Below, piece after piece: positions 33,737 through 42,449 of a stretch of DNA of 64,000 nt. Positions within the stretch are counted from its first letter, which is position 1. Every line of letters starts with the position of its first letter. Source of the DNA: Burkholderia metallica (GTDB lineage: Bacteria > Pseudomonadota > Gammaproteobacteria > Burkholderiales > Burkholderiaceae). The stretch is taken from NCBI RefSeq assembly GCF_902832845.1, contig NZ_CADFDB010000008.1:1-64000 (forward strand), read 5' to 3'. The notes below the pieces were generated by a model, which made no database searches, had not been told where the DNA came from, and saw only the letters and a list, made by a program, of their open reading frames with translations. The position numbers were made by a program, and so were the translations under genes.

Positions 33737-34123
33737 GGGGGAGCGGGTTGCCGTTTCGATCGCAGTCGCGGCGTCGGGCGTCGAAGCGGCATCGCACGGC
33801 GCATCGGCGTCGCGCGCCTTCAGCCACAGCCCGAATTCGCGCATCACGTCGACCACCGGCCGCAGCCGGTCGCCGTCCGCGCTCAGATCGTACTCGACCC
33901 GCACCGGCACTTCCGGATAGACGGTGCGCCGCACGAGCCCGGCGTCCTCTAGTGCGCGCAGGTCGAGAGTCAGCATCCGCTGCGAGATGCCGGGCATGTC
34001 GCGCCGCAGGTCGCTGAAGCGCCGCGGCCCGTCGAGCAGGTACGACACCAGCAGCAGCCGCCAACGGCCGCCGAGCAGGCGCATCGCTTCTTCAACGGAA
34101 CAACCTGTCGCACTCGTTTTCAT
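33731..34123 (-). CDS. HxlR-family transcriptional regulator
   Basis: A 130-residue winged-helix regulator of the HxlR type: CSVEEAMRLLGGRWRLLLVSYLLDGPRRFSDLRRDMPGISQRMLTLDLRALEDAGLV pattern, with Cys8 in the position used by redox- or aldehyde-sensing members. The last about 15 residues (TPDAATAIETATRSPR) are low-complexity and end in the tandem repeat. It is divergent from the glutathione S-transferase gene, a likely target. Confidence 0.85.
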   Translation of the reverse strand: MKTSATGCSVEEAMRLLGGRWRLLLVSYLLDGPRRFSDLRRDMPGISQRMLTLDLRALEDAGLVRRTVYPEVPVRVEYDLSADGDRLRPVVDVMREFGLWLKARDADAPCDAASTPDAATAIETATRSPR

Positions 34124-34260
34124 CCTGCTGAACCCTGGTCGGTAAATTTTTTGTGACTACGGCACAAACGACTGCCGTCTTCCCGGCGCTGCGCCGATGC
34201 GAGATAGTAGCGCCCGCGTCGCGGCGAATCGATACACGGACAACGAAACGAAGGACACGC

Positions 34261-34899
34261 ATGAAGCTCTATCACGCTCCCGGCAGCTGTTCGCAGGCCA
34301 TCTGCATCGTGCTGCGCGAAGGCGGCCTCGACGCGGAGATCGTCAAGGTCGACCCGCGCAAGCATGTGCTCGAGGACGGACGCAACTACTACGACGTGAC
34401 CGAACTCGGCTACGTGCCGCTGCTCGAACTCGACGACGGCACGCTGCTGCGCGAAGGGCCGGCGATCGCGCAGTATCTCGCGGATCTGTGTCCGCACGCC
34501 GCACTTGCGCCCGCGTACGGCACGCTCGCCCGCTATCGGCTGATGGAGTGGCTGAACTTCCTCACCGCGGAAATCCACAAGGGTTTCATTCCGCTGCTGT
34601 ATGCGGTGCAGGCGGGGCAGTACGTCGACCCGGCGAGAACGAAGCTCGACAGTCGCTTTGCGTGGATCGACCGCCAGCTTGACGGCAACGCGTTCCTGAC
34701 GGGCGACACGTTCACGGTCGCCGATGCGTACCTGTTCGCGCTGACAGGCTGGGGCAAGGCCGCATGGATGCGCTCCGTGTACCACGCGGATATCGACCTC
34801 ACCCGGTATGCGCATCTGCGCGCGTGGTACGAGCGGGTGCGGGCGCGGCCGGCGGTGCAGCAGGTGCTGCAGGGCGACGCGCGGCCGAACGCGGCCTGA
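34261..34899 (+). CDS. Glutathione S-transferase, beta-class-like
   Basis: A 212-residue GST. The N-terminal thioredoxin-like domain has MKLYHAPGSCSQAICIVLREGG (Cys10 region, as in bacterial beta GSTs) and VPLLELDDGTLLREGPAIAQYL, with the conserved cis-Pro and glutathione-binding acid. The helical C-terminal domain has FTVADAYLFALTGW. It conjugates or reduces electrophiles in the cytosol. AGGACACGC precedes ATG 34261. The divergent HxlR gene may control it. Confidence 0.9.
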   Translation: MKLYHAPGSCSQAICIVLREGGLDAEIVKVDPRKHVLEDGRNYYDVTELGYVPLLELDDGTLLREGPAIAQYLADLCPHAALAPAYGTLARYRLMEWLNFLTAEIHKGFIPLLYAVQAGQYVDPARTKLDSRFAWIDRQLDGNAFLTGDTFTVADAYLFALTGWGKAAWMRSVYHADIDLTRYAHLRAWYERVRARPAVQQVLQGDARPNAA

Positions 34900-34914
34900 C
34901 ACAGCCCGACGCGT

Positions 34915-35925
34915 TCAGCGCGTCAGCGCCAGCACCAGGTACGCCGCATAGCCCGCGCCGTTCGCGAGCAACGCCCAAACCGCGAGCCCGCGCGTGCGCG
35001 CATTGATGCGCAGCCACACGGCCGCCGCGAGCGTGATGATCACGCCGGTCAGCACTTCGGGGCGCGGCTCCCACGGCGTCAGCATGATGCCGATCGCCGG
35101 CAGCAGCGTGCCCTGGAACACCATCGCGCCGGTGATGTTGCCGAACGCGAGCGTATCCTTCCCGCGGCGAATCCACAGCACGCTGTTGATCTTTTCCGGC
35201 AATTCCGTCGCGATCGGCACGATGATCAGCGACAGCAGCAGTGCCGACACGCCGAGCGCGTGCGACACGCCTTCCACGCCGTGAATGAAACCCTTCGCAC
35301 CGCCGACCAGCAGCGCGACGCCGAGCAACAATTGCAGCGCGATGGTCGCCAGGTTGGTCGGCAGGCCCGTACGCGCCAGGAACATCGCATGCGGCGCCTC
35401 GGTGCCGTGCCCGGCATCGACGAGCTGGCTTGACGCGCGGAACGTCATCGCCACGTACATCACGTAGATGCCGACCAGCATCACCGCGAGCAGCCCGCGC
35501 ACGGCCCAGTTGTGATGCGGAACGAACATCGCGACGGTGGCGAGCGAGAACGCGGCGAGGAAGGTGTTCATGTCGCGCACGAAGCCCGTGCGTTCGGGCG
35601 CGATCGTGCCGCGCAGCCCGCGCGAGCGGATCACCGCGAGCGTCATCAGGAACGTGGTGAGCGTCGCGAGCATCAGCGGCGCGCCGAGAATCGCGCCGAC
35701 GCCGATCTCCTCGTTCACGGCCTGGTTCGCGGTGCCGCCCGCCAGCGCGAGCAGCGGCACCATCGTTTCGGGCAGTGCGGTGCCGACGGCCGCGAACAGC
35801 GACCCGGTGACGCCTTCGGAAATCTTCAGACGTTCGCCGAGATGTTCGAGCGCATTGGTGAAGACTTCGGCGGCGACGAGGATGACGACCAGCATGAACG
35901 CCAGTTCGACGAACATCAAGGTCAT
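34915..35925 (-). CDS. Cation exchanger (sodium/calcium exchanger family), probable Mn2+ exporter
   Basis: A 336-residue inner-membrane protein with about ten to eleven helices in two homologous halves. The alpha-repeats with acidic residues are GTALPETMVPLLALAGG (first half) and PIATELPEKINSVLWIRRGK (second half), each with the Pro-Glu pair that binds the metal in CaCA-family antiporters. ATG 35925 has a GGAGGT site. Its 5' leader carries a yybP-ykoY manganese riboswitch aptamer (36049-36157), so the exported ion is more likely Mn2+ than Ca2+. That assignment is inferred from the riboswitch and not from the protein. Confidence 0.85.
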   Translation of the reverse strand: MTLMFVELAFMLVVILVAAEVFTNALEHLGERLKISEGVTGSLFAAVGTALPETMVPLLALAGGTANQAVNEEIGVGAILGAPLMLATLTTFLMTLAVIRSRGLRGTIAPERTGFVRDMNTFLAAFSLATVAMFVPHHNWAVRGLLAVMLVGIYVMYVAMTFRASSQLVDAGHGTEAPHAMFLARTGLPTNLATIALQLLLGVALLVGGAKGFIHGVEGVSHALGVSALLLSLIIVPIATELPEKINSVLWIRRGKDTLAFGNITGAMVFQGTLLPAIGIMLTPWEPRPEVLTGVIITLAAAVWLRINARTRGLAVWALLANGAGYAAYLVLALTR

Positions 35926-35988
35926 GCGGCACCTCCGCAGGCAGCGGCGGCATGTGAGGAGAGAGCGGGGACGAACATGGGGACTCCG

Positions 35989-36034
35989 TGGTCGGACGCT
36001 GACGAACCATGGCACATCCGCCGACGTCCGACCA
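35989..36034 (-). promoter_or_regulatory. Expression-platform hairpin of the Mn riboswitch
   Basis: A perfect 10-bp stem, TGGTCGGACG / CGTCCGACCA on the minus strand, with a 26-base loop, lies between the aptamer and the exchanger gene. Inside the loop CCATGGT (36012-36006) is complementary to ACCATGG (36057-36051), the 3' strand of aptamer stem P1, so the two structures can compete. There is no U-run, which favours control of translation or Rho access over an intrinsic terminator. Confidence 0.55.
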
Positions 36035-36048
36035 GGAACGACGCGATG

Positions 36049-36157
36049 CGCCCATGGTCTCGCCAAGCCGATCAGGCCGAACGCGCCACGGCCGCAGGCC
36101 GAGTGTGTTGACGCGTTCGCTTTCCGGGGGCGGAAAGCTGGCTACTCCCCAAAGACG
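36049..36157 (-). ncRNA. yybP-ykoY manganese riboswitch aptamer
   Basis: Read on the minus strand, the leader contains the two invariant blocks of this class. GGGGAGTAGCC (36150-36140) follows CGTCTTT, and GGCTTGGCGAGACC (36067-36054) is followed by ATGGGCG. The flanking CGTCTTT and ATGGGCG can pair to form P1 (with G-U pairs). GTCAACACACTCG in between also fits proteobacterial members. This class binds Mn2+ and turns on manganese efflux or homeostasis genes. It is located about 125 bases upstream of the exchanger start on the same strand. Confidence 0.85.
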
Positions 36158-36166
36158 GAAAGCAGT

Positions 36167-36445
36167 CTAGCCGAGCGGGTCGCTTTCGGCAAGCTTGCGC
36201 TTCGGTCTCCGTTCGTCGGGCGGGGAACGCGCGGGCGCGGCGGATGCTTGCGACATGCGGGGTAGCAAGCGGCGTGCGCGCGGCGACGTCACGTACGTGT
36301 CGTTTTCGATCATCTGCTGCGAAGCATCCAACCGTTCGCACTCCTCGATGTTCGAACCGATCGGCACTTCGTATGCTTCGGTCGTGCGCGTACGCGACCG
36401 CGTGATCTGCGGTGCGGCGGGTTTGCATGCCGCGCGTCGTCGCAA
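36167..36445 (-). CDS. Possible small hypothetical protein
   Basis: A 92-codon frame with a TTG start, no ATG near the front, and codon choice typical of the host (mostly G/C third bases). The middle reads like protein (TTEAYEVPIGSNIEECERLD, QMIENDTYVTSPRARRLLP), and the tail is Pro/Arg/Lys-rich. It ends just before the manganese riboswitch on the same strand. I recognise no family. Against it: start uncertain and no obvious ribosome site. Confidence 0.45.
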   Translation of the reverse strand: MRRRAACKPAAPQITRSRTRTTEAYEVPIGSNIEECERLDASQQMIENDTYVTSPRARRLLPRMSQASAAPARSPPDERRPKRKLAESDPLG

Positions 36446-37084
36446 CGCGGCCGGCCGCGCGTGTCGCGAGTAAATAATGCCACTGAATTTTTACGGAATG
36501 GCAGAAATCGGTATTTTATGGATGGCGTCGCGCGAATGATCGAATAACGATTGAAGCGCTCGAATCATTGAATGGCGGGCCATCTCTGCAGTCATGCAGA
36601 ATTAATCGGTCGCTGATAATTAAAATGAAAGAATAATCCCGGCGATCTGAAGGCTTGCGAGGCGCTGCATCAACGCCGGCAAAGGATTCCGTTCCATACG
36701 GCAAAAGCGCCGATTCCGGCGAATGATTGCCGATAAAGCCCGCAACGCACAAATAATCCCGCTTTCTTTCAATTGGCAGACACTGTCCGCCGTTAGCATT
36801 ATCGCGGGATTTTTAATATCCGAATGATCTTTGACAACGCGGCGCAGCACCGCCTATTTTTGTGTTGTCATAAATTTGGGTCATATAAAAGTTGTCCAAA
36901 CTGCAGGGGGCGTCCGAGCACCAATCTCGCCAGCAGTTTGCTGTGTCTGTATCAAGTTCAGTCTCTTAGAAGTCCAATCCCCAACCGCCGACTGCCGACC
37001 GTGCAACGCGAGTGGCGGGTCGGTCTGCGCGTTTCGCAGGCGTTGGCGGCCTGTGTGAAGCGGTATCCGAACCAAAGGACAGAG
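36446..37084. other. Long AT-rich promoter region upstream of the S10 peptidase gene
   Basis: About 640 bases without a convincing gene, clearly more AT-rich (36470-36900) than the surroundings. A sigma-70-like promoter is visible: TTGACA (36831-36836), an 18-base spacer, and TATTTT (36855-36860), leaving a leader of over 200 bases. Such AT-rich islands in Burkholderia are often bound by H-NS-type silencers; that is an inference. Confidence 0.5.
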
Positions 37085-38932
37085 ATGAAACCAGACAGGA
37101 GCTGTACCGGCAGCCGCCGTGGCCGTCACGGCCGGTTGGCCGGGCTAGGTGCATTGACCGTCATGACCTTGGCGCTCGCCGCGTGCGGCGGCGACGATTC
37201 GTCGTCCGTCGGCGCGTCGAGCCTCGCGCAAGCCACCGCCAGCGCACAGGCCGGCGCGCAACAGGCGGCCGGCGCGCAGACGCCGGCCAACCAGCCGTAC
37301 GTCGACCCGGTCGCGTATTCGATGAATGCGACCGACGGCCTCGCGCCCGCGCAGGTGTCCGAGAAAGCGGCCGTCATGCATTACCAGTGGAAGAACGGCG
37401 GCACGACCGTCAACTACACGACGACCACCGGCCACCTGACCGCGCAGGACGCGAACGGCAATGCGGAAGCGTCGATGTCGTATGTCGCGTACACCGCGCC
37501 GAGCACGAACGGCAAGCCGCGCCCCGTCACGTTCGTCTACAACGGCGGCCCCGGCTCGTCGTCGATCTGGCTGCGGCTCGGCTCGTTCGCGCCGACCCGC
37601 GTCGCCACGCCCGATCCGCTGTTCGGCAGCAACTGGCCGAACTATCCGCTCGTCGACAACGCCGAAAGCCTGATCGATACCACCGACCTCGTGTTCATCG
37701 ACCCGCCCGGCACCGGGCTGTCGGAAGCCGTGTTGCCGAACACCAACCAGAAGTACTGGGGTTCCGATGCGGACGTGAACATCATGCGCGACTTCATCCA
37801 GCGCTACCTGAACGTCAACAGCCGCGGCACGTCGCCGATCTACCTGTACGGCGAATCGTACGGCACGCCGCGTACCGACATGCTCGCGCTCGCGCTCGAA
37901 TCGGCCGGCGTGCACCTGACGGGCATCGTGCTGCAGTCGGCGATCCTGAACTACTTCGCGGATGCGGTGGAGGCGGTCGCGATCACGCAGTCGACGGAAG
38001 GGCTGCTGCTCGACACCGATACGGTGGCCGGCTATCTGCCCGGCTATGCGGCGGTCGCGGCGTACTTCAACCAGGTGTCGCCGGCGCCGGTGAACCAGGA
38101 TCTGTACGCACTGCAGACGGAACTGTTCACGACGCTGATCTACAACCAGCTGCAGAAGTATTCGCAGTCGTGGGTGTTGAGCCAGCTCGGCATTCCGGAT
38201 GCGCTCGGCACGCCGGTGTTCCCGAGCGATGCGACGCTGAAGCTGTGGTCGATCCCGTCGAGCCTCACGCAACAGGCGCTGCGCGGCTACTTCAACGCGA
38301 ATCCGTTCGGCACGAGCCTGCTGCCCGGCACGACGATCGGCCGGTATGACGGCCGCGTGTCGTTGCCGAACTCCGATCCGCGGCTGCAGGACGACGGCGA
38401 TCCGTCCGATATCCTGATTTCGCAGCCGTTCACGAACGCGCTCGCGACGCAGATGCCGGATTACCTCGGCTACACCGCACCGAACGCGACCTACCTGCCG
38501 CTGAACGACAACATCATCGAGGTCTGGGACTTCTCGCACGACGGCCAGCCGATGCCCGACACGATCCCAGATCTGCTCGGTGCGCTGCAGCTCAACCCGA
38601 AGCTTCGTGTGCTCGCGGAGAACGGATTCCACGATCTCGCGACGCCGTTCTTCAACACCGAGAAGCAACTCGCGCGGCTGCAGACGGTGAAGGGCCTGAA
38701 TCCGAAGCTGCAGGTGAACTTCTTCCAGGGCGGCCACATGATCTACCTGGACGACGTCGCCCGTCCGCAGATGAAGCGGGACCTGAAGACGTTCTACAAG
38801 GGCGCGCGGATTCCGACGGCGCTGACGCTGCATACGCTGCCGCCGCCGTGGCCGGATGAAAACCCGCCGAGCGTACCGACCGGCAGCGTCCCCGGCGCGA
38901 CCGCCGGGACGACGCTGGCGGCGGCGCCGTGA
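37085..38932 (+). CDS. S10 serine carboxypeptidase-like lipoprotein
   Basis: A 615-residue exported peptidase of family S10. The lipoprotein signal has a basic N-region and lipobox LALAAC (Cys34), with Asp at +4 and none at +2, so outer-membrane placement is likely. The catalytic triad is complete: Ser258 in GESYGTPR, Asp517 in HDLATPF and His551 in GGHMIY; the oxyanion loop is NGGPGSSS. S10 enzymes remove C-terminal residues at acid pH. ATG 37085 is chosen because the signal peptide starts there; the frame is open upstream. Confidence 0.88.
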   Translation: MKPDRSCTGSRRGRHGRLAGLGALTVMTLALAACGGDDSSSVGASSLAQATASAQAGAQQAAGAQTPANQPYVDPVAYSMNATDGLAPAQVSEKAAVMHYQWKNGGTTVNYTTTTGHLTAQDANGNAEASMSYVAYTAPSTNGKPRPVTFVYNGGPGSSSIWLRLGSFAPTRVATPDPLFGSNWPNYPLVDNAESLIDTTDLVFIDPPGTGLSEAVLPNTNQKYWGSDADVNIMRDFIQRYLNVNSRGTSPIYLYGESYGTPRTDMLALALESAGVHLTGIVLQSAILNYFADAVEAVAITQSTEGLLLDTDTVAGYLPGYAAVAAYFNQVSPAPVNQDLYALQTELFTTLIYNQLQKYSQSWVLSQLGIPDALGTPVFPSDATLKLWSIPSSLTQQALRGYFNANPFGTSLLPGTTIGRYDGRVSLPNSDPRLQDDGDPSDILISQPFTNALATQMPDYLGYTAPNATYLPLNDNIIEVWDFSHDGQPMPDTIPDLLGALQLNPKLRVLAENGFHDLATPFFNTEKQLARLQTVKGLNPKLQVNFFQGGHMIYLDDVARPQMKRDLKTFYKGARIPTALTLHTLPPPWPDENPPSVPTGSVPGATAGTTLAAAP

Positions 38933-38997
38933 GCGGCCCCGAGCGACGGACTCCTTGTCAAAGGAACCCTCTCTTCATCCATTGAATGCGAGCGATC

Positions 38998-39417
38998 ATG
39001 TCCCTAATCAAATTGATGCGGCGTATGTCCCCGTTGATCGTGCTCGGTGCCGTGATGAGCAGTGCCTACGCGTTGCCGCCGCAGGCGGTGGCGCCGGTGA
39101 AGCTGCCGCGCGGCGGGCACGGTGTCGACGGGCCGTTCTTTCCTGCCACGCGCGCGGCGCCGGTGTTGCCGTCGACCGGCGCGACGCTGCAGCAGCAGGC
39201 GCAGCAGCGTGTCGATGCGCGGCTCGGTGCCAATACGGTGCTGAGCAACGGCGCGGCCGTGACGAAGGCGCAGGCGCAGAGCAACGGTCTCGGCTTCGTG
39301 TCGAAGCACTTCGACGAGATCGATGCGAAGCACACCGGCCGCGTGACGATGAACGACGTGCGGCAGTTCATCCGGCAGCGGCAGGTGCAGGCGCAGCAGG
39401 ACCAGCAGGACGAGTGA
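38998..39417 (+). CDS. Exported small protein with a degenerate EF-hand
   Basis: A 139-residue protein with an N-terminal signal peptide (KLMRRMSPLIVLGAVMSSAYA). A Gln/Ala-rich middle is followed near the C-terminus by HFDEIDAKHTGRVTMNDVRQFI, which matches one EF-hand (D-x-K-x-T-G-x-V, acidic position 12) with weakened calcium ligands. It is probably periplasmic. It starts 65 bases after the S10 lipoprotein gene and may be co-transcribed. A start at 38986 is also possible. Function unknown. Confidence 0.7.
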   Translation: MSLIKLMRRMSPLIVLGAVMSSAYALPPQAVAPVKLPRGGHGVDGPFFPATRAAPVLPSTGATLQQQAQQRVDARLGANTVLSNGAAVTKAQAQSNGLGFVSKHFDEIDAKHTGRVTMNDVRQFIRQRQVQAQQDQQDE

Positions 39418-39608
39418 CGTAGCAGGCAGGGCGGCGGCCGGTGCGACATGCTTCGCACCGGCCGCCGGAAGATGAACGACAGGCGCCAGACGGCCTGGCG
39501 CGCGCAGCGCCGCCATCGACGCCGGTGAAGTTGCTGAGCGTTACGAGCCGGTGCGTGTCGAACGCGACCGGCGAGCAGCAGAGCGGCGACACCACCCGCG
39601 CGACGGGT

Positions 39609-41099
39609 TCACGCCGAGGCCAGCGCCGAGCGTCGGGCGGACAGGCGATTCCACAGCATGCTGGAGCGGCTGCCGCTGCGGCAGTACGCGAGCACCGGCT
39701 TCGGCAGCGTGTCGACCAGTTCACCGAATGCGTCGATCTCCGCGTCGCCGATGCGGTCGCGCTCGACCGGCAGGTAGCGTGCTTCGAGGCCCAGTTCGCG
39801 GGCCGCCGCGGCGATTTCGTCGAACGCCGGATGTGCGTCGCCTTCGCCGTCCGGCCGGTTGCAGATGATCGAGCGGAAGCCGGCAGTGCGGATCGCCTTC
39901 AGGTCGGCCGGCGTGATCTGCCGCGACGCGGAGAAGCCGTTCGACGCCGTCGCGCGACACTGTTCGATCGCGCTGCGGAAACAGGCGATCGCGAAGTCGA
40001 CGTCCTGCTCCGTCGTGAAGCGGCCGAAGCTCACGCGCACGGTGCGGCCTGCCGTCTGCGCATCGAGGCCGATCGCGGTCAGCACGTGCGACGGTGCGCC
40101 GCTGGTCGAGTTGCATGCGGACGTCGACGACACGGCCAGCGCTTCGCCGAGCATGAACGGGAAGAAGCCGGGCGCATTCACGGTGAGGCTCAGCGTGTGC
40201 GGGATGCGGCGCGCGGCGGCCGCGTTCTGCGTGACGTCGCCGAGTGCGACCAGCGCATCCGTCAGGCGGGCGCCGAGCGCCGCGATCCGCGCGGTTTCGC
40301 CGTCGAGCTTTTCGGCGGCCAGTTCGCACGCCACGCCCATGCCGACGATCTGGTGCGTGGCGAGCGTGCCCGAGCGCAACCCGCGTTCGTGCCCGCCGCC
40401 GTGGATCTGCGGCGCGATCCGGTTCGCGATGTCGCGGCGCACGAACAGCGCGCCGATGCCCTTCGGGCCGTACACCTTGTGCGCGGACATCGACAGCATG
40501 TCGATGCCGAGCGCGCGCACGTCGATCGGCGTCTTGCCGAGCGCCTGCGCGGCGTCGACGTGGAGCAGCGCGCCCGCCGCATGCACGATGCGCGAGATCG
40601 CGCCGATATCGGTCAGCGTGCCGAGTTCGTTGTTCACGAGCATCAGCGACACGAGGCCCGTGTCGGGGCCGATTGCGGCAGCGACCGCGTCGGCGGTGAT
40701 TTCGCCGTCGCGCGTGGGTGTGACGAACGTGACCGACGCGCCATGCTTCGACAGGTTCGCCATCGTGTCGAGAATGGCCTTGTGCTCGATGCGGCTCGTG
40801 ATCAGGTGCCGCTTGCCGGTCGCGTTTTCCGCATAGCCCTTCAGCGCGAGGTTGTTCGATTCGGTGGCGCCCGACGTCCAGACGATTTCGTCGGCATCCG
40901 CGCCGATCAGCGCGGCGACTTGCGCGCGGGCCTGCTCGACCTTGTCTTTCGCCAGCCGGCCGGCGGCGTGCGAGCTCGATGCGGGGTTGCCGAAGATGCC
41001 GTCGAAGCCGAGGCAGGCCGTCATCGCGTCGATCACGCGCGGATCGGCGGGCGTCGTGGCGGCGTAGTCGAGGTAGTGCAGCGTGGTGGTGTCGCTCAT
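39609..41099 (-). CDS. Cysteine desulfurase fused to DUF442/TIGR01244 phosphatase-like domain
   Basis: A 496-residue two-domain protein. Residues 1-385 form a class V aminotransferase of the NifS/IscS type: opening HYLDYAATTPADPRVIDAM, His106 in the IEHKAIL helix, PLP lysine Lys208 (SAHKVYGPKG) and the mobile-loop persulfide Cys329 (SSTSACNSTSG). Residues about 388-490 are a DUF442-like domain with the P-loop CRSGSRSS (Cys473), as in the beta-lactamase-hydrolase-like sulfur-transfer family. The fusion implies sulfur passing from Cys329 to Cys473. ATG 41099 is taken because the conserved fold starts there. No isc/suf genes adjoin. Confidence 0.85.
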   Translation of the reverse strand: MSDTTTLHYLDYAATTPADPRVIDAMTACLGFDGIFGNPASSSHAAGRLAKDKVEQARAQVAALIGADADEIVWTSGATESNNLALKGYAENATGKRHLITSRIEHKAILDTMANLSKHGASVTFVTPTRDGEITADAVAAAIGPDTGLVSLMLVNNELGTLTDIGAISRIVHAAGALLHVDAAQALGKTPIDVRALGIDMLSMSAHKVYGPKGIGALFVRRDIANRIAPQIHGGGHERGLRSGTLATHQIVGMGVACELAAEKLDGETARIAALGARLTDALVALGDVTQNAAAARRIPHTLSLTVNAPGFFPFMLGEALAVSSTSACNSTSGAPSHVLTAIGLDAQTAGRTVRVSFGRFTTEQDVDFAIACFRSAIEQCRATASNGFSASRQITPADLKAIRTAGFRSIICNRPDGEGDAHPAFDEIAAAARELGLEARYLPVERDRIGDAEIDAFGELVDTLPKPVLAYCRSGSRSSMLWNRLSARRSALASA

Positions 41100-41294
41100 G
41101 TCCGTCTCTTGCTCATTGCGTAGTGCGAGAAATGATACGGGGGACAGGAGGGAAAAAGGATCCAAAGTGGGCTGTCGATTCAGCTTGATAGGGAATAACG
41201 TTTTCTCGTTTAACGGAATGAGGGAAATTTTTTATCGCATGGCCCGGTCGCCCGCATGCGGGCGGCGGTGCGGCCGGGCCGAGGCCGCCGGCTT

Positions 41295-42308
41295 TCAAGG
41301 CCGGCCGTTTCCGGCCGAATCGAACCGGGTGTGCACGAGCACCTTGCCGACGACGCGGCCGGACTCCAGCGCCTCGTGCGCGTCGACGATGCTTTCCAGC
41401 GGAACCTTCATGCCGATTCTCGGCGAGTACGCGCCTGCCGCCACGCACGCGACGACGTCTCTGGCGGCCTGCTGCTTGACGTCGTCGGGCACGTGGTAGA
41501 TGTAGACGAAGCGCAGGACACAGCCATGCATCATCGCCTTCAGCAACGGAACGGACAGCTCGTCCGTTGCATGGGTCATCGCATAGGAACTGATCACGCC
41601 GCCTTGCGACACGCACGCCAGGTCGATCTCGAGATTGGATTTCAGGTCGACGTCGACGATTCGGTCGATGCCGGCTCCTCCGGTTGCGTCGAGAATGCGC
41701 GTTGCCGCGTCCGCCGCGTGCCGGTCGACGACCAGATCGGCGCCGTTCTGCTGCGCGACGATCGCCTGTTCGGCGTTCGTGACCGATGCCGCCACCCACG
41801 CGCCGGCCCATTTCGCCAGCAGGATGGCCGCGGTGCCGACGACACCCGCGCCACCGTGAACCAGCACACGTCGTCCCGTCAGGCTGCCGTCGGCGAACAG
41901 GCAGCGGTGCGCGGTCAACGCCGGGATGCCGAGGGAGGCGCCCACGTCGAACGACGCGTGAGCCGGCAGATGCACCGCTTGGCGCGACGGGACCACGACG
42001 TATTCCGCAGCCGTGCCCGTTGCTCGGCCGTATTGCGCCTCGTAAACCCAGACGCGCTCGCCGATGCGCTTCGGCGACACGTGGATGCCGACGGCGTCGA
42101 TGACGCCCGCGCCGTCCTGATGCGGAACGATGCGCGGGTATTGCAGCGCGGACGAGAACCCGGTCCGCGCTTTCACGTCGGTCGGATTCAGCCCCGACAC
42201 GTGGATACGGACGCGTACCTCGTCGGGCCCCGGTTCGGGCATCGGCCATTCACCGACGGTCAATACATCCCGGGCTGCACCGTGACGCTCGTAGAAGGCT
42301 GCCTGCAT
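41295..42308 (-). CDS. Zinc-independent quinone oxidoreductase (MDR family)
   Basis: A 337-residue medium-chain dehydrogenase/reductase of the NADPH:quinone reductase type. GroES-like N-domain with GLNPTDVKARTG and PHQDGAGVIDAVG; Rossmann motif VHGGAGVVGTAAILLAKWAGA at about 146-166. Zinc-binding cysteines are absent. ATG 42308 has a GGAG site eight bases upstream and is preferred over 42335. It is divergent from an HxlR regulator gene, a very common pairing in which quinones or aldehydes induce the reductase. Confidence 0.87.
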   Translation of the reverse strand: MQAAFYERHGAARDVLTVGEWPMPEPGPDEVRVRIHVSGLNPTDVKARTGFSSALQYPRIVPHQDGAGVIDAVGIHVSPKRIGERVWVYEAQYGRATGTAAEYVVVPSRQAVHLPAHASFDVGASLGIPALTAHRCLFADGSLTGRRVLVHGGAGVVGTAAILLAKWAGAWVAASVTNAEQAIVAQQNGADLVVDRHAADAATRILDATGGAGIDRIVDVDLKSNLEIDLACVSQGGVISSYAMTHATDELSVPLLKAMMHGCVLRFVYIYHVPDDVKQQAARDVVACVAAGAYSPRIGMKVPLESIVDAHEALESGRVVGKVLVHTRFDSAGNGRP

Positions 42309-42420
42309 CTGTTGCACTCCAATTGTTTTCACCAAGGTGGCAGGCCATGTGGACTGGACTGCCGGACGGGAAAATTCTGGGTCGCAGGGATACGGATCGC
42401 AAGTAAGTACGAGTTTGATA

Positions 42421-42441
42421 TATAGGGTAAATATTTATACT
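42421..42441. promoter_or_regulatory. AT-rich dyad between quinone oxidoreductase and HxlR genes
   Basis: The perfect 10-bp palindrome TAAATATTTA (42428-42437) sits inside TATAGGGTAAATATTTATACTA just before the HxlR start, overlapping its likely promoter. HxlR proteins bind AT-rich dyads of this kind, so autoregulation and control of the divergent reductase are likely; inferred. Confidence 0.5.
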
Positions 42442-42449
42442 ATTGGCGC

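Noticed and set aside
33694-33740. Regular repeats suggesting a CRISPR array
   Set aside because: The units are 9 bp, contiguous and without spacers; a simple tandem repeat.
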